64,000 nucleotides of DNA from Melastoma dodecandrum (lineage: Eukaryota; Streptophyta; Magnoliopsida; Myrtales; Melastomataceae), in contig JARUPY010000396.1 of NCBI GenBank assembly GCA_029817715.1, forward strand, positions 2,232,001-2,296,000. Direction: 5' to 3'. Each line of letters opens with the position of its first letter. Positions within the stretch are counted from its first letter, which is position 1. The notes beneath the pieces were generated by a model. The model was not told the origin of the DNA. It saw only the letters and a list, made by a program, of their open reading frames with translations, and ran no database searches. Positions 21,027 through 31,708 of the stretch are shown here, piece after piece. A program made the position numbers and the translations under genes.

Positions 21027-23712
21027 TTAAACATTGAATAAACACTTATAAAGAATCCTATCAGGACAACTACGTCGGTTATGACCTTCCTTTCTACATA
21101 ACCCACAACTAGTTTTTCGAGATTTCTCCTTGATATCCATTTCATTACGTATATGGGATGACCGTGGACGCCCTTTTGGTCTAACTCTTGTAGGATCGGG
21201 ATTGACTCTCGGGACAGGATATTCCGGCCAATCATCTTTGCAATCAAAAGAATGCCATTTCGAAGCATACACGGCCTTCTGACACTTGAATGAGTAGAAA
21301 TGACTAATCACAGCGGTATGATCTACATGCATGTGTGCATAACATGCCAAAGCATGCGAACATGGAATGCGATAGATTTGCCCCTTCTTGCAGCTGCATT
21401 TCCGCGCTTGAAAAAATACATACTTGAGTCGATGTTTTCCTCTAGTTTTCATGTCAAATCTATCATCCTGTCGATCGAGAAGCACTACTTCGTACTGTTT
21501 GGCCTTTTCCATACATTTAAACAACCGATTTGTACAAACACTTATAAAACTTTCGCCAATTTTCAACGCGGAGTCCGCATCATCCCTTCAGCCTATCCAG
21601 TATGACACTCAGTTATACCATATTTTCCGAACAAGAGCCGAAACAGGAAGATTTCTGGCACCTCTTATATCGGCGTTGTAACTTTCGCTCAAATTTATAG
21701 TCATAAGACCATATCTATAAAAGTCATCCTGACTCAAACACCACTGCTCTTCATTCATCTCGGCGAAAAACTCTCCAGCATCTGGCATTAATTCAAACAA
21801 GCTTCTCATAATGTTTTTGTACTTCATAGTCATCGATTTCCTCGCTCGGCTATCAACTTCCTTTTACAAACAACATTTTTATATCTAGTATTGAAACTGC
21901 TTGCTACATGTCTGAGACAGAATCGCCAATGCGCAAATGGCGGGTTCCAGCCCACCTGTGGATCATGCACAGCTGCCTGAATGCCAGCATGTCTGTCGGA
22001 AATCAAGCATACTCCTCCCGTCCTATCACCAACGACATATCCCTTAAGACATCTCAAGAACCAACTCCAAGAATCATAGCTTTCCTCATCAACCAGTGCA
22101 AATGCAAGCGGCACAATATGGTTATCCCGTCCATAGCACAAGCAATTAAGAGTTTATGCCTATATTTACCATATAGAAATGTGCCATCTATACTCACAAC
22201 TGGCCGACAATGAGTAAATGTCTGAATACACTGTCCAAACGCCCAAAAAAGTCTCTGAAACTATAATACTTCCACATCGCCAAGATTATAAGTTGCACCC
22301 CAATCAACAATTGTTCCGGGGTTGGCAATTCTAATTACATTCATTAGATGCCGCAACTCGTTATAAGATTCATCCCATTCGCCATATTCAACTTCAATTG
22401 CCTTCCTCTTTGCATCCCATACTCGTCTCCGAGTTACTTCGTACCCAAATCTCTCCTTTATTACATTCCGTAGGAACGACACTTTCACTTCAGGAGATTC
22501 TCTAACAAAAGTATGGAAGTAGGGAACCATAAAGTTACAGTCAAGTCGATCATGATCTTGGGAAAGCACTGCATTTAAACATGTATGCACCTCACCAACG
22601 ATGGTTATTTCAAACTCATCATCACAAGCACGTTGAATCGCGCGTAATCTCCACTTGCAACCAAAACCAACCTCAGAACAAAACACAGACCACGTAGCCT
22701 TATCTGACTCCACAATTTCGTAGTTATAATGGTTCTTGATATGGAACATATTCACCGTATGAATGAGATGGTTCTTATGCTTGAAATGCATCCCTTTACG
22801 AAATTCAACCACAGCATCTGGATCGTCCGTCATCCTAACTTCCTCATCATCCTCGAAAATCACCTTCCCAGTATCGCCACTGTCTAGATAGAATGGTAGA
22901 GGTTTTTCCAACCGTTTCTTCCTAGAGGGACTAGCCTCATTAACCCCCACATTGTTATCATCGTTCCCTAAATCAACACCGTTAAACATTTCATCATCAG
23001 TATTCGCCTCATCGGAATTCACTATTGAATCAACAAAATGATTCTCATATCGTCGATAAATAGTTTCGTTTAGAGCTTCTTCATCGCCCACATCACGTTC
23101 TAAATCTTCAAACGGATCACCCTCTTCATAATCGTCTCCGTAGTCATTACCACCATCATCATCCATATCACCATCCTCCTCATTCCCCACATTACCACCA
23201 TATCCGCTACACCCTTCATTCACCAGTACAAATCGACGAAAATTTCTACTAACTTCAAAATTTTCCATTCTCTCTTGCACAACATTTAACCACCCCTCAT
23301 CCACATTCACTCCTACGGCTTGCATGTTACTACCGTGCTTACTTCTTGAATTTGTCGGCCTCCCTTCATTGCTAGAATTCCCAGAAACTGATATCATATA
23401 AACTTCTTGAATGCGATCAACATTTGACATCGCAAACTCACACAACAACCTAACATCTTCATCATCACCAATCGGTACTAGCACAAAATTTATGCCGGAA
23501 GGACCATACGAAGGAACGGGATATCTATGACATATTTTCAGCCTACTTCCTTCGTTTAATCTCATTGCATTAGCAATGACCCTTTCGAATTGGACATAGT
23601 CCACATTACCAGGTACCTTTATACGTTTCACTGGACCCCTATTATAACCTACTCCTTGACAACCATGAATAACTGTCGTATGACCATACATTAACAAATG
23701 AACTTGCGCCAT
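21027..23712 (-). pseudogene. MuDR/MULE transposase
   Basis: Cut-and-paste transposase of the Mutator superfamily. Order: N-terminal PB1-like part (VKRIKVPGNVDYVQFERVIANAM), acidic spacer, MuDR-type zinc/WRKY-like domain (FKHKNHLIHTVNMFHIKNHYNYEIVESDKATWSV..C..GCKWRLRA), catalytic domain (VVSIDGTFLYGKYRHKLL; LISDRHAGIQAAV; NLSESYNADIRGARNLP), SWIM finger (CSCKKGQIYRIPCSHALACY) and CCHC knuckle (CGLCRKEGHNRRSC). Broken by TAG at 22,261-22,263, a frameshift near 22,142, another near 21,830, and TGA at 21,609-21,611 and 21,588-21,590. All zinc ligands and visible acidic residues remain, so decay looks fairly recent. Probably the autonomous-type gene of the 18-25 kb element. Confidence 0.92.
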
Positions 23713-23869
23713 TCAAACGTAAGGGAAAACTTACGTGAATTAGCTACCCTCTCGATCGTAATAATACCTACAACAATTCAAACAACGTATAATTAATCAT
23801 CATAATTGTAATACCAAACAACAATTCAAATAATACCAAACAATAATTCTAAATAATCAAATCAATTTA

Positions 23870-24125
23870 TAAATTTATATACTAAATAATCAATCCTAAA
23901 TTTTCAGTGTAAATTTCTAACATAAATTTATAACCTAAATTTCTATCTCACATTTCTATCCTAAATTTCAATCCTAAATTTCAAACCATATTTTCTAACC
24001 TAAATTTCTATCTTACATTTTTATCCTAAATTTATATCCTAAATTTCTAACCTAATTTTATAACCTAAAAAAATAACCTAAATTTCAAACCTAATTTTCT
24101 AACCTAAAATATCTAACATAAATAA
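23870..24125. repeat. degenerate AT-rich tandem repeat
   Basis: Imperfect repeats of about 12-14 bp built on CCTAAATTTCTAA, upstream of the transposase start. No internal structure beyond the short period. Confidence 0.7.
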
Positions 24126-24129
24126 TTAA

Positions 24130-24390
24130 ACTTACGGATGATAATCGGATGTCGGATGGGCGGAGATCGGAGGTCGGACGTCAGAGGTTGGAGGTCGGAG
24201 GTCGGACGGGCGGACGGAGGACGAGAGGAGGACGGAAGACGAGGAGGACGAGGGACGGGACGAACGAAAGTCGGAGGCGGGGATGATGGAGCACAGGGCG
24301 TAGGAGGACGGAGGTTGGTTTTGGTTGCTGCGTGGAGGTTGCTGCGTCGGAAGTCGGGGGCCGGGGGGCTGATAAATCGACGGAAGGAGT
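24130..24390. repeat. purine-rich GGAGGTCGGA repeats
   Basis: Tandem, degenerate GGAGGTCGGA/GGACG units, strongly G-rich on the + strand. Open frames here reflect biased composition. Confidence 0.6.
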
Positions 24391-24429
24391 AAAGTAAATT
24401 CGAGTTTTAGGGTTTCGGTCCCGATTTCG

Positions 24430-25050
24430 GGACTTATGTCCGTCGGGGGGGGGGGGGGGGGTTCCGAAAACCTGCCCCTTATTGTTTTAACGGAGGGGCG
24501 AGTTTTGGAAACCCGCCCCTTATTGTTTTATTGGAGGGGCGGGTTTTGAAAACCCGCCCCGTCTGACGCCCAATGCCCTTTGGAGAGGCGGGTTTTAGGA
24601 GCCAGGGGGGCACGGGTCGAAGGTTGGGGGGGGACAGGGGGGAGTGTCTTAACTGTTGAAGGGGGGACAAAAGGGGACGGGGGGAGTGACCCGCCCCTTT
24701 GGTGTCCCCCTGGGGGGACAGGAGGGAGTGGCCGAAGGTTGAGGGGGAGACAAGGGGGACTGGGGGGAGTGTCCTAACCGTTGAGGGGGGGACGGGGGGG
24801 AGTGACCCGCCCCCGTCAGACGCCCCAAACGAGAGGGGGGACGGGGGGAGACAGGGGGGTCGAGGGGGGCTGCCTGTTCAAGGGGCGCATTTTGAGACCG
24901 CGCCCCATGTACACTTAGGCTTTTTTCCGTGATTCCCCCATGAATCGGTGATGCGTAAGGGGCGGGTTTCCAAAACCCGCCCCTCACTCGGGCACGCGAA
25001 GGACGTGTTTCCAGACCGCGCCCTTTTTGTATTGGCTTCACATTTCTCAA
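24430..25050. repeat. right terminal region of the MULE, palindromic GC-rich
   Basis: Inverted counterpart of the left terminal region. Hairpin units lie near 24,494, 24,535 and 24,957, and a G-rich run with homopolymers up to about 18 G (24,439-24,460) plus G-rich blocks (24,600-24,880). A sequence like the outer left arm (CCGTCGGGGG..TTCCGAAAAC at 24,430-24,470) appears here in direct, not inverted, orientation, so the ends are composite. Confidence 0.75.
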
Positions 25051-25324
25051 AGTAATTCTTTGTGTTTGTGTTAATATTTGTTCTTCTACCACTCCTCTGC
25101 TCAGATAGTGCGCTCTATAATCCTCCTCGTTCCCACTTGATTTGAGGTGTTGCATATGAAGCAAAAAAAAAAATGATCGTAACGGTAACCATGGATGTCT
25201 TGGAGATTACATGGGCGTTGTGATATATTCGTTTCTGCAAAAACCGTCGCATGTTTGCTATCATGGTAATTGAAATGTATTCGTGGTTATTCACTATCAC
25301 AAAAATGTTCACATATCCAAGGTC

Positions 25325-25930
25325 ACACAAATCGTCGATTAAGAATATAGAAGGCTTTGTCTCTAATCACGGGCGATGCACATGAGTTCTCTAATTCAAT
25401 CCTTAAAGATTAATGGTTGTGGAAGACAATCCTGAGCTCTGGCGAAATATCGACAGAACTTCGGGATGATACGTTGTCGAAGTTGCTGAGACGTATGGGC
25501 TTGATCCGACAACACTTTTGATAGCATAATGAAGTCATCATCGCCTTTGGACTTGATCCATCAGAGCTTCTGGGTGCGCTGCGGAAGAACACCGGGGAGA
25601 AGAATGTCAGCGAAACTTCGACTGGAAGGAGGCGGGAATCCTCCAAAGCTTATTCATGAGCCTTCTCATCTCTCTTTTATGAATGTGTGTTGGTGTCCGG
25701 TCTTTGAATGACTTAAGGAGGCTTCTATTTATAGGCTCCAAGGCTGATTTATATTAGGAGGCTGGCTATTACATATTAGGCAGCTTCTTATGGACCAAAC
25801 CATGGGTCAGTTTTGAACTTCGGCTTAGTTTTTCCCCAAATATTGTTCTTTGGGTGGGGCTTATGGCTTTTATTTATGACCCAAATATATCTATCTTCAT
25901 GGACTATGGGTTTACAAACCATTCATATCT
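25325..25930 (-). repeat. LTR-like repeat, right copy
   Basis: Diverged direct copy of 17,095-17,700, with reverse-strand TATAAATA at 25,726-25,733, 8,229 bp from the same box in the left copy. If the two are LTRs of one element, the MULE sits inside it, but too little internal sequence remains outside the MULE to show this. Confidence 0.6.
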
Positions 25931-26652
25931 AAAGGCTAGTTTTTTATGGGATGCTTGCATAGCCCATTTATAGACCATACACATTGCATAATACATTAAA
26001 TTATAAAGCCTGCGATTAATAACATAGACAAGAATTTGAAGTTTACAATGCCTGTTTGATAACTACATCTACGAATTCTAAAATTATTATTACAACCTGG
26101 GTCTAGTTTCTCAACAATTCATATTGAAAATACTTTCTGTAAAACTTCCTGATCCTTGGCGAGAAGTAACACAAAAGCTTATAAATTACTTTATTAAGAA
26201 GAAAATTGTATTCAAACATGGAGGGAAAATTCATGGATAAATTACGCGATAAGAATTGCGTGTATGAGGGAGGCTCCAGGTAAAAGAAGAAACTAAAAGG
26301 CTTATTTGCCCAAACAAAAGCAATTGTTTTCAAATTGAATGTGTCAGAAGGTATGGATGTAATGCCTTAGGTAAATTAAAGAGAACAAGATACTTATATA
26401 AGAAGAAAAAATTGTGAGATATAATAAAATGAAGGAAAAGGATTTCTAAATGCAGAGTCTTGCTTATAAATCCAACAGGTTTGTGTCGAGGTAACATTAA
26501 AGATAATGATGGGCTTGAAGCCACTGAATGAAAACATGACAAATTTCCCAAATGAACTAAAGGGAAATCGTTGAGCACAATTGCGGTTAGTTTTGTAAGT
26601 AAAAAAACCCAAAAAATGGATTCATGTGAATTAAATGTGTCCAAATAATTTT

Positions 26653-27260
26653 CTAGATGACATAAAACCAACGATTAGGCCATTCCTGCCATTGCCCAAT
26701 TCTCAGTTGGGTCCGTTTCAACTCCTTTTGTTGATATAACATGCCCAAATACTCAACTACTAGAACCTTAAATACACATTTGGATATCTTAACAAATAAA
26801 GTATGCTTCCTCAAAATAAACAATATTATCTTGACATGTCTAATATGCTCTTTCAAGCTTTTGTTGTAAATCAGTTTGTCATCAAAGAAGACTAAGACAA
26901 ATTTCCTCAAATATTGCTTGAATATGGTATTCTTAAGGTGCTGGAAGGTTGATGCAACATTAATCAAGCCAAAAGGCATAACTGAAAACTCATATTAGCC
27001 CTCATGTGTCTTAGATTTGTGCTACACACATCTTTCTAATTCATCACAATCTGCGATTACTGAGATTTCACGTCAATTTTTTTGAAAAGATCATAACCAC
27101 ATACAATTCATCCAATAGCTCTTTTATAATTGGAATTGAAAACTTGTCTTTGATTGTATATTTATTTAATTCTCTATAGTCAATGCACATCCTCCGAGTA
27201 CCATCTTCTTTTTTACCATTACAAAGGGATACAAGAACGGGCTTTGGTTTGGTTTAATCA
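26653..27260 (-). pseudogene. reverse transcriptase fragment, chromovirus type
   Basis: Reading leftward in changing frames: [23 protein letters not shown] (about 27,220-27,150), [17 protein letters not shown], then MPFGLINVASTFQHLKNTIF (26,979-26,920), YLRKFVLVFFDDKLIYNKSLKEHIRHV (26,915-26,830) with the catalytic FFDD intact, and SKCVFKVLVVEYLG. Several frameshifts separate these pieces. Confidence 0.8.
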
Positions 27261-27803
27261 CCTATTTGACCATATTTTCTATAGCCTCTTTTTGTACTAT
27301 TGGGTAGCTAAAGTGCATGACATTAATAGAAGTACCTTATTTGAGATGGATTTTATTGTTAACTCTAAGAAATTAGAGTTATATGTCTCATTTACGAGCT
27401 TAATTAGTGTTAGGCATCCTATATTTATAGGCACACGTAGTTAGTTTGCATGTTATTTTCGTTTTAATCACTTTGCTTGGATACTTTTGCATTTGTAACG
27501 TTCATTGCAAAAAAAGGGGTCGATATGACGCGAAATCCATATCGAGGACGACATCTTAAAGGAGGAGTGACAAGAAGGCAGAGAGTAGAGTTGCCGAGAG
27601 GGAAGTTGGTGGACAGGAACATCAATATGGCCACATGAAAGTTTGGTGTGGCCACACGAGCTTTATTTTTCATCAATTATTGATGTCAGATCATTGCCTT
27701 ACCCTTTACATGTACATACGCTAGTTTTACCTTCAGATTCTCTCACGTTACAGCTACCTAAAAAAATTACTCACATTTATGCAATCGGCCCTGTACCTCC
27801 TCA

Positions 27804-28178
27804 TCACTTGTAACTCTTAGGAAGTCTAACGTTGAAAAACGAGCAAACTTGGACTGATATCATCCCTTTGCTACCTTGCATTCCTCCCTGAGCTTGCATA
27901 TTTCCTCTATTTGATCTTCGTCCTTCCTTCAATTCCCTGACTCGTGTGTTGAGTTCTAGAAATAGGTTAGTCACCAGCAACATAATCTCCCTTTGTTCCC
28001 TCGTCTCTTCACTGAAGTCTTTATGTTGTTGTTGATGCACGCCAATAATTATGTCAAAGAATCCTTGAGATTTCTTTAGAACTCTTCCATGGCCGCCTAA
28101 GATTTCTTGGTGACCGTGAACTTCTACCAAGATCGAGACAATCGATACCACTTCCAATGGACTCCGGGATTTAACCAA
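27804..28178 (-). pseudogene. gag N-terminal fragment
   Basis: A 124-codon frame next to the LTR. It starts inside the primer-site region and includes a helical, charged part (HKDFSEETREQREIMLLVTNLFLELNTRVRELKEG). Position fits the start of gag; no gag core motif is visible, so the call rests on context. Confidence 0.4.
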
Positions 28179-28690
28179 GATCGAGGAACTTGAGGAATGT
28201 TGATCGGTCGATAAGCTCCAAAATCAATCGAACTCTTTCATTCAACCACAAGCTTGGAATCCCAAGTAGTCACAAGATTACAGAGGGAAGGAGATAACAG
28301 AAAAGACTACATATCTTGTACAAGTAGCTAATAGTACACTTATATAGCTAGTCTGTAACTAACTATTATAACCATACTCTTGTTTATCTTTAATCCATTT
28401 GATATAAGCTTCTCCTTGTACTTTTGCTCTCCTTCAGCTCTCATAAAATCTCCTAGCAACAACTCCTCCCCCTTCAAAGATGCTCCCGCAACTCAACTTT
28501 GCTCAATCTTCATTCTTAGCTGCAGATACTCCTAACAAGTCTAACTATCTAGGTTTCCTAAAATAGAGAGATCCTTTGATATCTCAATAACTACTCCCGC
28601 AATTATAGTCTGTTTCTGCACCACCAGGCGACACATGTAAAACCCTCGAGAACACGGTAGCATCACCCCAAACATAACTATATTAAGAAA
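28155..28690 (-). repeat. probable 5' LTR of the decayed chromovirus
   Basis: On the reverse strand it carries TATATAAG (28,346-28,339) followed by a leader (CTTGTGACTACTTGGGATTCC) and runs into TGGTATC, the start of a degraded initiator-Met-tRNA primer site. Limits are approximate. Confidence 0.55.
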
Positions 28691-28722
28691 GCAAACCACA
28701 TTAGAATGATAATCAATCTAAC

Positions 28723-29222
28723 CTTATCGAGGTATTGAAGCTGTTTGTGCCCCTTCTTGATGGTCCTTATGAGCTCGAGCAACCTGTCCACGAGCATCGA
28801 TTTTCCATATCGACGTGAGCTATAACCAAGAAGTTTCGTAACATGTCTTGCGAGAAATCTGCTAGGTCATCCACGACGTCGACCTTGCTCGTCCGCACAT
28901 AACTACAGAACGAGCTGGAGCAACCACCATTTCCTAACATCGATTTGAGAACGAAAAAGCGGCGATTCCTCAATGTCAGGGATCGCGTGAGGTGGTGATA
29001 GAGTTGGTAGTTTCCCATCAGAGGGGAACGACCCCGTGTAAGAAGGTTGCGATGGTGAGTAGTTCTAAGGGAGACATCGGTTGACGCTTGTCTAATTGGT
29101 GGAAGAAGAGATGATGCGGACCACGTTGATTCATGCCCGATCCGGTTTACCTGTGGATTGGGCCGAAGGAATCGACTCGGGTGTTTTGTGGGAAAAGGGT
29201 TTGTTATTTTAATACAACACAA
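28723..29222 (-). pseudogene. GUF1/LepA (EF4) organellar translation factor, exon 1 fragment
   Basis: GUF1 is a GTPase related to bacterial LepA that acts on organellar ribosomes. The fragment holds the start of the GTPase domain: DMLRNFLVIAHVD, then, after a one-base deletion, GKSMLVDRLLELIRTIKKGH and KQLQYLDK, which matches the family around the P-loop. The deletion hits the P-loop (HVD-HGKS), so the GTPase is dead. An apparent splice donor (AAG|GTTAGA) follows at 28,722, then the chromovirus LTR. No later exons occur nearby. The N-terminal 100 codons resemble an organelle-targeting presequence in composition; the true start is unclear. Confidence 0.7.
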
Positions 29223-29902
29223 AATATCCTCGTGACCCTAACTATAAGTCAATTTCTATATGTGGCAATAACTTCAATTGTTTTTTGTGTATGGCCGATT
29301 TAAAGGTATCGTTTTATTTAAGACATTAACGTGATGTTAATTGGACCTTACGTACGTGGGTTAATGGAACATCTCTTTTTTTTTTTTACATGAAAAACTA
29401 ATGTGAATTTTTAAAAATGCATAATATCTTTATATGGCCCATTTATAGACCAAATTTTATTTGTGGCACCAATTTAATTTTTTCCGTTTGTGACCCAATT
29501 TATAGGCATTTTGTTTTATCCTTAATGTGACGACGTCAATGTACCTTATCCATTGGGCTTAACGAACATCTTCTTTATTTGAATGTAATTTCCATTTCAA
29601 AAAATGACACAAATTGTATGTAACCAACCTACCTATATTGTATGTAACAATAACTCTAAATTGCATTGACCCATCAATATGCATGCAAACATCGATTATT
29701 TTCATCCTTAATCTCTGACATGGTCAAATTAAAGAATTCTAACTATTTTACTAAACAAATCAACTAACTTATAATCGCACAATAAATGTTCCTTGCAAAA
29801 AATTCAGACTGGTCTCAATTTCGCGTTGGAAAAAATATGTTTGTTAGGCCACGTAGGTAACATCCCTCCACAAACGAAAAAAAATTGAAGTTGTTTCCAC
29901 GA
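29223..29902. other. AT-rich intergenic DNA
   Basis: No genes or recognisable repeats, apart from poly-T near 29,370. Confidence 0.5.
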
Positions 29903-29911
29903 ATAAAATTT

Positions 29912-30493
29912 GGCAAAATATCAATTTATGACCTCAAGTTTGAGCCAACTTTCTGTTTTTTCATTAACTTAGTTTGTTATATACTCCCCAACTTTTATTT
30001 TTATTTTGATTTTGGCCAATCTTGAATTTTATCGTGCGTAAGCCAAACAGATCTTAATGGACAATTTTTATTTATCGACTAAAAAAGAAAAAAAAATTCA
30101 AAAAATAGGAAATAATATTGAAACCTTTCATTTGTATTTTTTTTATAAAATTTTGATGGACAAATCAAGTGAATTGGAAGCAGAAGTTAACGATTGTTGC
30201 TGATGTCGTCAAAAAATATGAAAAATCGATGAAGGTCGGATGATGTTCTATTAGGGGGTGACTACTACGGATAAAGTAGATTATGTGACGAACGAATGAG
30301 AGGTCGAAACTCAACTATTATAAGACACGGGTCAGACTATATTAAGGCCTTGTTTGGCTTTCGCTAAAAGAAATTCATAATTGGCCAAAATAAAAATAAA
30401 AATAAAAGTTGGTGACAAAATTATATAACAAACTAAGTTAATGACAAAACAGAAAGTTGACTCAGAGTTAAGGCCATAAACGTATATTTTGCC
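29912..30493. mobile_element. Mutator-type MITE with 9-bp target duplication
   Basis: 582 bp with terminal inverted repeats of about 130 bp beginning GGCAAAATAT. Left arm bases such as CATTAACTTAGTTTGTTATAT recur inverted in the right arm. The 9-bp sequence ATAAAATTT flanks both sides exactly (29,903-29,911 and 30,494-30,502). Nine-base duplications and G-starting ends are typical of Mutator-like elements. It encodes nothing. A second, truncated copy lies at 48,472-48,936 in reverse orientation. Confidence 0.88.
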
Positions 30494-30711
30494 ATAAAAT
30501 TTTGACATATAGTTGGGACAATATACGTTCCAAAATTCAACTAAATTTAGAAATTGAGAATCCAATAATTTTTTAGAAATCAATATTACATCAAAGTTAA
30601 TTTTAGTATAATATTTCTTTATGCATATCTCCGTCAAATTAAACAAACAACCTTGAACGAGTACTTAAACCTAGAATTTCCTGAGTTCAACGCATCACCC
30701 AAATCGAAATT

Positions 30712-31708
30712 TCATTCCCGAGGATCCCGGCCAAAGGAACGGCTGTCCGAGTGATGCGAAGATATGCAAATAGCCTTGGCGGCAGCCACGGCTGAATCTC
30801 CCCTCTTCAAGATTTCCTCGAGCTCCCCAATCTTATCCAACAACAACCTGGAATTCGTGTTTGTTGATTGCACTAGCGTGTTTGCCATCTCCAAAGAGCT
30901 GCATAGCTGTGAAATCTCAAGGGACGGGAACAAGAAGAGGAGACACTGAGACGAAGGTAAGATGACGCAATCAGAGTATTATACTGGTATCAATATTGTA
31001 CCTTCAGCGTAAGAGCCGTCCACGAGTGATCCCCCTTAGTGAGTGCTTCATTCAACTTGTTATAGTCCTCCTGCAGGCACTCAATTAAAGTTTAAGTTCA
31101 GTAAACCACATCCCTATAAACATAAGAAAACTGCAAAAGCCAAAGGAGTTGCCTGCTGCATTAAACTCCTCCCCCACCATAAGTCCATGACACATCGTTG
31201 CATTTCTTAGGACTGCTTTATGTCATCGTCCCTTAAGCTTAAAACTACCATCATATGAATTCAAAAATCTCAGGTTCCCTTGCCGATGAGACACGAACCC
31301 TAGGATCATCAAAAAGTGCCAACGGGCAAGGACTGCTCATTACACTACACGAACCCAGGTTTATCAGGGATGGGAGCCCTTCTTTTCACAGCCAAAGCAT
31401 CACAGATTAATGATAATGAGAGTCTGTCCCGATGTGGCCACGAGCCCGGATAGACTAAACATTCAATCGCACATTCTAAACTAACCCAAGTCTATCATAG
31501 CAGCAGGTACCAACCCATGAGGCAGAACATGATAATAAACAGCCGGACGAACCTGGAAGAGCTTGGGGAGATCAGAGGAAGAATGCGCGGTTGTATAACT
31601 GGGCAAGGACAGAAGAGGCGATGGGGATGGCGGTGACAACGATTCAGCACCCCCGACATCGCTCAAGAGATCTCCGATTGACAGGAGCGGTCCTCCCACC
31701 CCTCTCAT
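30712..31708 (-). CDS. small conserved-looking plant protein, unknown family
   Basis: Three exons placed by splice signals: 31,708-31,553, 31,070-31,002 and 30,906-30,712, all phase 0, giving 139 residues. Exon 1 encodes GPLLSIGDLLSDVG and a Ser/Pro-rich linker; exon 2 EDYNKLNEALTKGDHSWTAL; exon 3 an amphipathic, probably coiled-coil helix (LCSSLEMANTLVQSTNTNSRLLLDKIGELEEILKRGD) and a short polar tail. The codon-level integrity across two introns and the heptad-like pattern argue for a real gene, resembling subunits of small coiled-coil trafficking complexes in general style. I do not recognise the family. Start at 31,708 is the first in-frame ATG; an upstream open stretch begins with GTG only. 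Confidence 0.75.

Larger units (their letters stand above)
18060..25050 (-). mobile_element. Mutator-like element with transposase and plant-mobile-domain gene
   Basis: About 7 kb, defined by GC-rich inverted terminal regions (18,181-18,420 and 24,780-24,985 match in inverted orientation, roughly 95% over the best 100 bp by eye). Inside, on the reverse strand, lie a mudrA-type transposase (23,712-21,027) and, 82 bp after it, a plant-mobile-domain (PMD) gene (20,945-about 18,990). Both are interrupted by stops or frameshifts, so this copy looks inactive. The exact outer ends and the expected 8-11-bp target duplication could not be fixed; sequence with an AAATACGG motif outside the left arm (18,080-18,130) may belong to it. 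Confidence 0.8.
26640..28690 (-). mobile_element. decayed chromovirus-type Ty3/gypsy element
   Basis: Reverse-strand remnants in gypsy order: LTR with TATA (28,155-28,690), primer site region with TGGTATC (near 28,150), gag-like coiled region and RT. Left end and 3' LTR were not found; 25,930-26,640 is AT-rich DNA that may belong to it. Confidence 0.65.

Noticed and set aside
21027..23712. Idea that the MULE transposase is a domesticated FAR1/FHY3- or MUSTANG-like host gene
   Set aside because: It has several stops and frameshifts and lies inside terminal inverted repeats, so it is a decaying transposon gene.
18125..25050. CRISPR-like array suggested by repeated palindromes
   Set aside because: Plant genome context, irregular spacing and no unique spacers; the repeats are transposon ends.
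28155..28178. Intact tRNA gene suggested by the TGGTATC stretch
   Set aside because: It is a degraded primer-binding site of a retrotransposon; no cloverleaf can be formed around it.
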